This document shows, in pieces, positions 1 through 6,175 of a DNA stretch of 9,407 bases. The stretch covers positions 1 through 9,407 of the forward strand of contig CAZWHE010000156.1 of the NCBI GenBank assembly GCA_964633825.1, read 5' to 3'. The notes under the pieces were generated by a model. It saw only the letters and a program-made list of their open reading frames with translations. It was not told the DNA's origin and searched no databases. This stretch comes from CAZWHE01 sp964633825 (GTDB taxonomy: Bacteria > Planctomycetota > B15-G4 > CAYZWU01). Position 1 is the stretch's first letter. Every line of letters begins with the position of its first letter. The translations under genes and the position numbers were made by a program.

Positions 1-1
1 T

Positions 2-577
2 CAAACGGGCCGCGGGATCGGCCGAAACCGGGTCAGCCTCTGGGATGATCGCGGCGAGCCTGTCGATCGTTCTGTCTATTCGATTTTTTCCCGGGCCGAA
101 GCGATCACCGATTCGAACGGGGGGGTTGCGATGAGCAACGTCCCGCCTGGAAAATACAGGCTGATCCGCGACCGGCGCAGCGGTATGACGCCCGATCTGA
201 TCGTGATCGACGAAATTTCGGAAGCCCCGGTGACGGCCGGAGACGGGGCCTCCCCTTTCCTTTTTAGAGTTCGCACCTATAAGAAATCGGTCATCAGGGG
301 AATCATTCGCGATCTCCCGCCGGCGTTTCCCGTGAGAATGACGGCCTCGGTCCGGCCCGGTCCCGGGATCGAAAAGTACCAAACATGGTGCCGTCCGAAC
401 CGCGAGGGGGCATTCCTTTTCACCGAAATCCCTCTCGTGGAAGCGCCGGTCTTGGTGGAGGTGTTCGTAGAGACGGGCGGCGGGGAGATCCCCTTGGCGC
501 GCGGGATCGCGGTTCCTCCTCATGACGGCAAAACACCCCTTGTTCTCTCTATGGGTGATAGCCGGAACGCGCCGTGA
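2..577 (+). CDS. Carboxypeptidase-regulatory-like domain protein, C-terminal part (5' end outside window)
   Basis: The reading frame is open from the left edge to a TGA at 575-577, so 191 residues of a longer protein are visible. An ATG at 131 lies inside a domain and has no good ribosome site, so it is unlikely to be the true start. Two beta-sandwich modules can be seen. The first (about residues 10-70) has the hallmark TDSNGGVAMSNVPPGKYRL (residues 36-54), typical of CarboxypepD_reg and related Ig-like folds. The second (about 96-185) begins VIRGIIRD and has REGAFLFTEIPL at 134-145, the equivalent 'dG.f.f..ip' strand. Such modules are usually non-catalytic parts of secreted or surface proteins; extracellular location is inferred because the N-terminus is missing. 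The gene converges on the histidine kinase with a 10-nt gap. The function of the whole protein cannot be told from this fragment. Confidence 0.75.
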   Translation, partial: QTGRGIGRNRVSLWDDRGEPVDRSVYSIFSRAEAITDSNGGVAMSNVPPGKYRLIRDRRSGMTPDLIVIDEISEAPVTAGDGASPFLFRVRTYKKSVIRGIIRDLPPAFPVRMTASVRPGPGIEKYQTWCRPNREGAFLFTEIPLVEAPVLVEVFVETGGGEIPLARGIAVPPHDGKTPLVLSMGDSRNAP

Positions 578-587
578 AACGTTCGGG

Positions 588-2417
588 TCAATCCTGCTTC
601 AAAGGCAGATAGAGGGTCAGGGCCGATCCTTTTCCGGGCTCGGAGACCACATGGATCGATCCACCGTGCTCCTTGGCGATTGTGTTGCTGAGTGAGAGCC
701 CCAGGCCGAGCCCGGCCTTCTTGGTGGTGAAGAAGGGATCGAAGATCCTGTTGATGATATCGCCGTCGATCCCGGTTCCCGTGTCTTTGATCACGATCTC
801 GGCCGTATGGTTTTTTCCGGTCTTGACCTGAACGGAAAGCCGTCTCAGTTCCGCATTGCTCATCGCCTCGCAGGCGTTCACGATCAGATTGAGAATGATC
901 TGTTCGATGCGCAGCGGATCTCCCAGGAGGGGGGGGTCGGCCGCGGGAAGAGAAACGTCCAGCGTGATGCCCGATTTCCGGAAGAGGGGCTGCAGGAACT
1001 CGATAACATTGTTGATCGTGTCGGTGATATAGACGGGGATCATCATTTCTTCGTTGGATCGTGCAAAATGGCGCAGCTGCATAATGATGGCCGTTGCCCG
1101 GTCCACGAGTTTTGTCGTCATTTTGAGGCCTTCGTGGAGTGTTGTTTTGTCGGGCCGCTCCTTCTCGAATTCGGCCAGGCATCCCTGAAGATAGTTTTTT
1201 ATCCCACCGAGCGGCTGGTTCAGTTCGTGGGCCATGACGGCGGTCAGCTCGCCGATGGCGGCCAGCCGTCCCACGTGGGAGAGTGTGATCGAATGCTCCC
1301 GCATCGCTTCCTGCAGCTTTCTTTCCACGGCCACGCGCTCGTCCTCGGCCTTCCTGATTGCCGTAATGTCCCGGCAGATGATGTAGTACCCGAGAAGATC
1401 CCCCTCCGAGCCCAGGATCGCGTTGGCCGTGATCTGGCCCGGAAACTGCGTCTTGTCTTTTCGACGAAGAACAAGATCGCCGCTCCACGATTTGTTTTTC
1501 TTCAGCGTCTTCATGTAGGCGCCGTGGAAGATCAGGGAGGCTTCGGAGCCGATCAGTTCGCTTTCGGAATAGCCGAATGCACGGAGTGTCGAACGGTTCA
1601 CGTAAGCGATGTCGCCCTCTTCGTTGAGAACGATAATGCATTCCCCCGACCCTTCGTTGGCCAGGAGGTGGATTCGGGCTTCCAGGCGCGTCGTTTTAAG
1701 CTGCTCCCTGATCTCGCTGAGCCTGAGCGCGAGCGGTTTCACCTCGGGCGGACGCCTGTCCCTTTCGCCGAAGTAAGCGTCGAGCCGCTTGTCGATCCGC
1801 TCCCTGTGCGCCATCAGGAAGTGGCAATGCCGGGCCCCGGCCGCCCGGCAGGTGACCTCCACGGCCACGAGGGGGATGCCGAAAGAAACGGTGCACCAGC
1901 CCGCCGAATAACCGGCGTTCATGAAACAGACGGGAACATCGCTTTCGAGGCCGGCCTTCAGCCACGTGCTGCTTTCAAAGGAGTTGGGGTGGTCGTAAAT
2001 GAGGAAATAGTCCTTGTCCGGCGAGGGAGACGATTCGGGATAGATCTTGACGCGGCCCCACCCCGTGAATGCGAAGTGAATGGGTCCGGTCGAAAGCTTT
2101 TCGATGGGGTCCTTCATGCCCGTCGCTTTGTGAAAGACGCGGGCGTCGGCCATCCCCATGGCGTAAGCCAGGTCATAGAGAACGCCCCTGGCCAGGTCCG
2201 TGGCGTCGGCGAGGTTGACTTCGCTGTAGAGCTCTTTCAGGGCCATGATGAACTGGTGGGAAAATCCTTCGGCCCTGACAAGGAGGTAGCGCTCTCCGCC
2301 GATGCTGATTTCCGCTTTTTGGGGATCCTCGATCTTCCTCTGAAAATAATTGTTCACATATTCTTCAGCGGTCTTGAAGATCTTTTCGAAGGGCTTGGGG
2401 ACGTCGACGAATTCCAT
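588..2417 (-). CDS. Sensor histidine kinase with XylR_N/V4R and PAS sensory domains
   Basis: A 609-residue cytoplasmic-type kinase with no signal peptide or membrane segment. Residues about 34-150 resemble the XylR N-terminal ligand-binding domain (GERYLLVRAEGF, MGMADARVF, FTGWGRV). Residues about 150-205 are a V4R domain with GYSAGW at 169-174 and Cys190 and Cys198 in the VTC...CHF pattern. A PAS domain spans about 250-355 (IIVLNEEGDIAYVN, FGYSESELIG, CRDIT), and a charged helix (355-385) links it to the kinase core. The phosphoacceptor is His397 in MAHELNQPLGG. The ATP-binding domain has an N box (NLIVNACEA, Asn514), G1 (DTGTGI, 545-550), F box (FDPFFTTK, 559-566) and G2 (GLGLGLSL, 569-576). 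Family knowledge suggests sensing of a small, perhaps aromatic, ligand followed by phosphotransfer to a response regulator; the ligand is inference. No regulator gene lies beside it. The ribosome site is poor (a G run about 10 nt upstream). It lies downstream of a terminator and is probably monocistronic. Confidence 0.93.
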   Translation of the reverse strand: MEFVDVPKPFEKIFKTAEEYVNNYFQRKIEDPQKAEISIGGERYLLVRAEGFSHQFIMALKELYSEVNLADATDLARGVLYDLAYAMGMADARVFHKATGMKDPIEKLSTGPIHFAFTGWGRVKIYPESSPSPDKDYFLIYDHPNSFESSTWLKAGLESDVPVCFMNAGYSAGWCTVSFGIPLVAVEVTCRAAGARHCHFLMAHRERIDKRLDAYFGERDRRPPEVKPLALRLSEIREQLKTTRLEARIHLLANEGSGECIIVLNEEGDIAYVNRSTLRAFGYSESELIGSEASLIFHGAYMKTLKKNKSWSGDLVLRRKDKTQFPGQITANAILGSEGDLLGYYIICRDITAIRKAEDERVAVERKLQEAMREHSITLSHVGRLAAIGELTAVMAHELNQPLGGIKNYLQGCLAEFEKERPDKTTLHEGLKMTTKLVDRATAIIMQLRHFARSNEEMMIPVYITDTINNVIEFLQPLFRKSGITLDVSLPAADPPLLGDPLRIEQIILNLIVNACEAMSNAELRRLSVQVKTGKNHTAEIVIKDTGTGIDGDIINRIFDPFFTTKKAGLGLGLSLSNTIAKEHGGSIHVVSEPGKGSALTLYLPLKQD

Positions 2418-2520
2418 GTGAGCAAAACCCCCGATCCGGCTTGTTGCGGGTCTCGATGATTATGGCGTTTCGTGCGGCACCGGCAGAGCCATGATTACAC
2501 GGAATCACGGCGGTGAGGCC

Positions 2521-2555
2521 ATAAAAAAATACCGGCGGCATCCTTGCCGCCGGTA
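2521..2555 (-). terminator. Rho-independent terminator of the Asp-box gene
   Basis: On the minus strand an 11-bp perfect GC-rich stem (arms 2545-2555 and 2530-2540, core ACCGGCGGCA/TGCCGCCGGT) with a 4-nt loop (2541-2544) is followed directly by a run of seven T (2529-2523). It lies 44 nt past the stop codon of the Asp-box gene and ahead of the histidine kinase, so the two minus-strand genes are probably separate transcription units. Confidence 0.9.
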
Positions 2556-2598
2556 ATATGTCGATTCTCATGTCTCGGGATCGGTCTTTCCGTTATTG

Positions 2599-4167
2599 TC
2601 AGAAAGTCCGTCCGTTGTAGAAAGCGTCGGGGCCGCCGTACCTGTAATCGGTGTAGGCCACATGCAGGCGCGTGCCTTCGCAATATGTTTCAACGTATTT
2701 GGCGCCCGGGTCGTTCCCGCCCGAGTCGATCCGTTCAGAGTAAGTCCAGGTCGCTCCCGCGTCCGAGGTCCAGGTGCAGTAAGCGCTGTCATAAAAGTTG
2801 ACCGGACTGTCCCGTTCATCGTTAAAGGCGACCCATGCATGGTTGGAAGAAGCCTTCACGCTCGGGTGCCATGAGTCCACGGTTCCGGCCGGCGTGCCCG
2901 TATCCATTCTGATCGGGCCGCTCCACGTTCCTGCGACGCCGTGCGTGTTGGACACGTTGACGTAAACATCGTCGATGTACGGCTCGCTGCCCGGGTTTGC
3001 ATCGTCCTTCTCGTCGAGCCAGACCGCGTAGACTGTGTTCCCGGCCCCCGCAACAGAGGGCTCGCCAACCCAGGTCGCCGAGGGATTCGTGTGGGTGTTC
3101 AGCCTCTGGTCGGGATCGCCCCATGTCACCCCGTTGTCGAGGGACCAGTTGAAATAGACATCGAGGGTGAAGGGCACGCTGGCGTTTCTGTAATCCCGCC
3201 AGAAACAGTAAACATAGTTCTGGGTGGGAATCTGCCCGTGGCCGGAGGCGCCCCCGAACACTCCGTCCCGGACTTTTGTGAAATTGCCGCCGCCGCCGTG
3301 GAAGGGTAGAGACACGCCTCCTCCTCCTCCAGGCTTTGCCGCGGCGATCTCGATATAGAGGGAATCGCCGATGATGGGAATGTCGGTGTCCACCCTGGCG
3401 ACGGTGTTGGGATCCCAGGTCACGCCGCCGTCGAGGGAATGATTGCAGTAAACGTCACCCGTCTGCTGCCAGGCGATGTAGACCTTCAGGCCGTTGAAGT
3501 CCATCACGGGGTATTCCATGTCGTAGAAGTAGTTCAGCGCGTCAACGGGCTGCGGCGCCGTCCATGTACCGGCCACGCCGTAGTTGGGAGACATGGAGTA
3601 ATAAATCTGCTTGACGCCGCTCCGCTCGTCTTTCCAGCAGATGTAGACGTTGTTTTTGAAGGCTTTCATTGTCATGTAGGAGCCGACCGTGTCGTTGGCG
3701 GGCGCTCCCGTGTCGATGCGCCGGTCCGTTTCCCAGGTCAAGCCGCCGTCGGTCGAGCGGTTGAAATAGATGTTGGGCCAGTCGCCGTTGGTTGGGTCGT
3801 TGCGGTGGTCCTGCCAGGCCACGTAGACACGGTTTCCCCTGCACGCAACCTGGGGGTATGTGGATTTGCTCGATCCCTGAACCTTGCCCGTGTCGACGCG
3901 CTGGTCCGAGAGACCCCATGTCACACCGCCGTCGTGGGAGTAGTTGAAGTATATCGATCCGTTGTCATAGGTTCCGGGCGGCCTATGATCCCTCCAGATT
4001 TCATATACTTTGTCACCGCTGGCCGCGACGAGGGCGAAGGTCGAGTAATTTCCCGAATCCGTCTCGACCTTGATATCGGTAGGCCATTGTGCAAACGCCT
4101 GTCCCGAGATCACGAACATCATCGCTGCCGCTAAAAAGAATACTACAAGATCTTTTCTTCTGAACAT
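2599..4167 (-). CDS. Secreted Asp-box (BNR/sialidase-like) beta-propeller protein
   Basis: 522 residues. The N-terminus is a classical Sec signal peptide: MFRRK, a hydrophobic core, then SGQAFA before Gln27, giving likely cleavage after Ala26. The rest is repeats. Asp-boxes (S-x-D-x-G-x-T-W) occur at 77-84, 138-145, 244-251, 342-349 and, degenerate, 467-474. Eight copies of a VYxxWxDxR-type strand start near 54, 114, 174, 229, 319, 379, 444 and 501. 'R(I/V)DTG' strands recur between them. This suggests a sialidase-like propeller of six to eight blades. Asp-box proteins include sialidases and other glycosidases as well as non-enzymatic binding proteins. I see no clear sialidase arginine triad or FRIP motif, so catalysis is not claimed. 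A glycine-rich insertion lies at 279-294. The start is fixed by AGGAGG (4173-4178) 5 nt upstream of ATG. It has its own promoter and terminator, so it is monocistronic. Confidence 0.88.
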   Translation of the reverse strand: MFRRKDLVVFFLAAAMMFVISGQAFAQWPTDIKVETDSGNYSTFALVAASGDKVYEIWRDHRPPGTYDNGSIYFNYSHDGGVTWGLSDQRVDTGKVQGSSKSTYPQVACRGNRVYVAWQDHRNDPTNGDWPNIYFNRSTDGGLTWETDRRIDTGAPANDTVGSYMTMKAFKNNVYICWKDERSGVKQIYYSMSPNYGVAGTWTAPQPVDALNYFYDMEYPVMDFNGLKVYIAWQQTGDVYCNHSLDGGVTWDPNTVARVDTDIPIIGDSLYIEIAAAKPGGGGGVSLPFHGGGGNFTKVRDGVFGGASGHGQIPTQNYVYCFWRDYRNASVPFTLDVYFNWSLDNGVTWGDPDQRLNTHTNPSATWVGEPSVAGAGNTVYAVWLDEKDDANPGSEPYIDDVYVNVSNTHGVAGTWSGPIRMDTGTPAGTVDSWHPSVKASSNHAWVAFNDERDSPVNFYDSAYCTWTSDAGATWTYSERIDSGGNDPGAKYVETYCEGTRLHVAYTDYRYGGPDAFYNGRTF

Positions 4168-4197
4168 TACGTCCTCCTGTTTAAACGATATAACCCG

Positions 4198-4219
4198 GCT
4201 TTCCGTATGTGAGGAAAGC
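4198..4219 (-). promoter_or_regulatory. Leader hairpin upstream of the Asp-box gene
   Basis: Perfect 7-bp inverted repeat GCTTTCC/GGAAAGC with an 8-nt loop, about 30 nt upstream of the start codon and inside the predicted 130-nt 5' leader. No T run follows, so it is not a terminator. It could affect mRNA stability or translation. I do not recognise a known riboswitch in the leader. Confidence 0.45.
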
Positions 4220-4304
4220 GATCTTCAATACCAATTTTAATGAGTCAGTAAGATTGATTTTCAGAAACTAAGGTCCTTGAGTGCTTTCTTCCTATAGATA
4301 GTTA

Positions 4305-4347
4305 TTTATACATAACCTGGGAATGAATTGCAATTCCGAAAAAAAAA
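4305..4347 (-). promoter_or_regulatory. Sigma70-type promoter for the Asp-box gene, with A/T tract upstream
   Basis: On the minus strand, -35 TTGCAA (4328-4333) and -10 TATAAA (4305-4310) are separated by exactly 17 nt. A nine-T run (4339-4347) sits just upstream of the -35, in the position of an UP element. The -35 lies inside the perfect 12-bp palindrome GAATTGCAATTC (4325-4336), which could also be an operator. The predicted start is near 4298, giving a leader of about 130 nt. Confidence 0.65.
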
Positions 4348-4421
4348 TCTTCTTTCCCCGCGAACGAGGGACGGATGTGGTGCTGGACTTTTCTTGCGAC
4401 GAATGATTAAGTGATTGTGCA

Positions 4422-4427
4422 TATAAT
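4422..4427 (+). promoter_or_regulatory. Probable -10 element for the mtnP-ykgJ-ruvX operon
   Basis: A perfect TATAAT lies 71 nt upstream of the mtnP ATG, in the AT-rich divergent region. The -35 is not convincing: TTGCGA at 4394-4399 gives a 22-nt spacer, which is too long, so the promoter may need an activator or use a weak -35. The predicted start is near 4434, giving a leader of about 65 nt. Confidence 0.45.
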
Positions 4428-4436
4428 GGAGATAGC

Positions 4437-4468
4437 CCACACCTGGTGGTCTTGTTCGTATTTACGAA
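4437..4468 (+). promoter_or_regulatory. Two adjacent palindromes in the mtnP leader (candidate operator)
   Basis: CCACACCTGGTGG (4437-4449; outer arms CCAC/GTGG, inner CACC-T-GGTG) is followed 5 nt later by TTCGTATTTACGAA (4455-4468; perfect 6-bp arms, 2-nt spacer). Both lie between the predicted transcription start and the ribosome site of mtnP. They may be protein-binding sites or small RNA hairpins. No known motif is recognised. Confidence 0.35.
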
Positions 4469-4498
4469 TCGGACCGCCTATCTTGAGAGGAACAGCAA

Positions 4499-5383
4499 AT
4501 GTCAGTAAACGAGAAGAGCGGGAGTGTCGTGGATTTCGCCGTGATCGGAGGAAGCGGCCTTTACGCAATGGATGGATTGGCCGATGTGGAATCGATGAAG
4601 GTGGAGACGCCCTTCGGGGCTCCTTCCGATGATGTCGTCGTGGGGACGCTCGGCGGCCGGAAGATCGCCTTTCTCGCCCGGCACGGGCGCGGGCACACGA
4701 TCATGCCGACCGAGGTGAACTACCGGGCCAATATATACGCGCTCAAGAGCCTGGGCGCGAAGCGTATCCTGGCGATCACGTGCTGCGGCAGTCTGAAGGA
4801 AGAGATCGCTCCGGGCCATATCGTCATTCCCGGGCAGTTCTATGACCGAACGCGGCGCCGCGACTACACCTTCTTCGGGAAAGGGCTCGTGGCGCATGTT
4901 TCCGTACCCGATCCTTTCTGCCCGGAGATGAGCCGCGTTGCCTTCGAGGCTGCAAGCGGGGCCGGCGGAACGGTGCACGAGGGGGGGACCATTGTTGTCA
5001 TCGAGGGACCCCGCTTCTCCACCAAAGCCGAGAGCCGTGTCTTCAGGCAGTGCGGGTTCGACATCATCGGCATGACAGTCGTTCCCGAAGCCCAGCTCGC
5101 CCGCGAAGCCGAGATCTGTTACACAGCGCTGGCCCATGTCACTGATTACGACGTGTGGCACGAAAAGGCCGAGACCGCATCGGTGGACGCGATTCTCCGC
5201 CAGCTCGAGGCGAACACGCAGCTCGTCAACGAAGCGGTCCGCCGCATCGTTCCCCTCGAGGACGGTCTTGCAGGCGAGTGTTCCTGTCCGAACGCTCTGG
5301 CCGATGCGATCATTACCGACCGCAACATGATCGATCCCGGGGCCCGGAACCGCCTCGCACTCTTGGTGGAGAGGTCTCTGTAA
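4499..5383 (+). CDS. mtnP: S-methyl-5'-thioadenosine phosphorylase
   Basis: 294 residues, close to the usual length for this family. It phosphorolyses methylthioadenosine to adenine and 5-methylthioribose-1-phosphate in the cytoplasm, for purine and methionine salvage. Motifs: IGGSGLY (16-22) at the phosphate site, RHGRGH (61-66), NYRAN (74-78), EGPRFST (169-175), GMTVVPE (191-197) and TDYDVW (215-220). The two Asp of TDYD are the residues that favour adenine in MTA phosphorylases, whereas guanine/hypoxanthine-type PNPs carry Asn there, so MTA is the most likely substrate; methylthioinosine phosphorylase remains a lesser alternative. Cysteines at 141, 207, 261 and 263, including a C-terminal CxC, recall the disulfide-bridged archaeal MTAP II type. 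The start is supported by GAGAGG 8 nt upstream. It is the first gene of an operon: its TAA overlaps the next ATG (TAATG). No other methionine-salvage gene is in the window. Confidence 0.93.
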   Translation: MSVNEKSGSVVDFAVIGGSGLYAMDGLADVESMKVETPFGAPSDDVVVGTLGGRKIAFLARHGRGHTIMPTEVNYRANIYALKSLGAKRILAITCCGSLKEEIAPGHIVIPGQFYDRTRRRDYTFFGKGLVAHVSVPDPFCPEMSRVAFEAASGAGGTVHEGGTIVVIEGPRFSTKAESRVFRQCGFDIIGMTVVPEAQLAREAEICYTALAHVTDYDVWHEKAETASVDAILRQLEANTQLVNEAVRRIVPLEDGLAGECSCPNALADAIITDRNMIDPGARNRLALLVERSL

Positions 5384-5727
5384 TGGAATTCGGCTCACAC
5401 CGCTGCCGGAAGTGCGGCAACTGCTGCCGGGTCAACGGAGAGTATGCCTATGTCTACGTCACCTCCCAGGAGGCGGACGGAATCATCAAGCACCTCGGTC
5501 TTCCTGCCGGGGAGTTCAGGCGGAAATACACGATCCGCCTGGATGGGCGAACGATCTTGAGGTTCGTCGACGATCATTGTCCTTTTCTCGAAGAGAAGGG
5601 ATGCGCCGTCTACGGCGTCCGCCCGACCCAGTGCCGGACCTGGCCGTTCTGGGAAGAGAACGTGAACAGAAAAACCTGGAACAAAGATGTCCTGTCGATC
5701 TGCCCCGGTGCGGAGGCTGTTTCATGA
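5383..5727 (+). CDS. YkgJ-family cysteine cluster protein
   Basis: 114 residues, a small soluble protein. The N-terminal cluster CxxCxxCC (C8, C11, C14, C15) and the later CPFLEEKGCAVYGVRPTQCR (C66, C74, C84) plus C107 match the YkgJ/UPF0153 family, thought to chelate zinc or an iron-sulfur centre. No biochemical role is established for most members. The frame is open further upstream inside mtnP, but ATG at 5383 is preferred: it overlaps the mtnP stop as TAATG, has GGAGAGG about 8 nt upstream, and sits just before the first conserved Cys. Its own stop overlaps the ruvX start (ATGA), so the three genes are probably translationally coupled. All eight cysteines are present, so the protein appears intact. 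Confidence 0.88.
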   Translation: MEFGSHRCRKCGNCCRVNGEYAYVYVTSQEADGIIKHLGLPAGEFRRKYTIRLDGRTILRFVDDHCPFLEEKGCAVYGVRPTQCRTWPFWEENVNRKTWNKDVLSICPGAEAVS

Positions 5728-6140
5728 TGAGAGCTCTCGGAATCGATTTCGGAAAAGCCCGGATCGGGCTGGCTCTTTCCGATCCACTCGGAATAACGGC
5801 CCAGCCCTTGCAGGTTCTCGAAGTGTCGCGGCTCGGCGAGGCGTGCGTCCTGATCAACGATCTTGTGCAAGAGCACGGCGTCACCCGGCTTGTCGTCGGT
5901 CTCCCTCTCAACATGGACGGCAGCGAAGGCCCGATGGTGGCCGCGGTCAGGGAATTTGCCAATGCCCTCGAAAAGGAAACGGGCCTCACGCCCGTCGAGT
6001 GGGACGAACGGCTCACGTCGTCACAGGCCCTTTCCGCCCTCGGCAAGGATGAGAGATCCTGGAAAAAACGGAAGCGGAAGATGGACGCCGTGGCGGCCCA
6101 GTTCCTGCTCCAGAGCTATCTCGACTCGGTTTCGAATTGA
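5724..6140 (+). CDS. ruvX: Putative pre-16S rRNA nuclease / Holliday junction resolvase-like RuvX (YqgF)
   Basis: 138 residues, the normal size for this RNase H-fold family. Motifs: GIDFGKARIGLALSD (6-20) with Asp8, VVGLPLNMDGSEG (57-69), WDERLTS (93-99) with Glu95, and the C-terminal MDAVAAQFLLQSYLD (120-134) with Asp121. These supply the expected acidic active-site residues. In E. coli YqgF acts in 16S rRNA 5'-end maturation; other members have been described as resolvases, so the exact role is open. ATG at 5724 overlaps the upstream TGA (ATGA) and has GGAGG 7 nt before it; a second ATG directly follows. A longer in-frame opening upstream lies within ykgJ and is rejected. It is the last gene of the operon. 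The gap to the convergent amidase is only 35 nt, with no strong terminator. Confidence 0.93.
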   Translation: MMRALGIDFGKARIGLALSDPLGITAQPLQVLEVSRLGEACVLINDLVQEHGVTRLVVGLPLNMDGSEGPMVAAVREFANALEKETGLTPVEWDERLTSSQALSALGKDERSWKKRKRKMDAVAAQFLLQSYLDSVSN

Positions 6141-6175
6141 TCCGATCTTAACTTCCCCTGGTACGGTCTCGACCG

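Noticed and set aside
807..2459. Long plus-strand open frame opposite the histidine kinase
   Set aside because: It lies antisense to a gene with all kinase motifs intact; its translation shows no recognisable domain, and long antisense frames are common in GC-rich genes.
3439..4134. Plus-strand open frame opposite the Asp-box gene
   Set aside because: Its low-complexity Val/Gly/Arg-rich translation mirrors the repeats of the real gene on the other strand.
4168..4298. Cyclic-di-GMP (GEMM) or other known riboswitch in the Asp-box gene leader
   Set aside because: A hairpin is present, but the conserved GEMM core sequences are not seen, and no other known aptamer was recognised by eye.
4502..5398. 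Long minus-strand open frame opposite mtnP
   Set aside because: Antisense shadow of a clearly recognisable phosphorylase, with no domain of its own.
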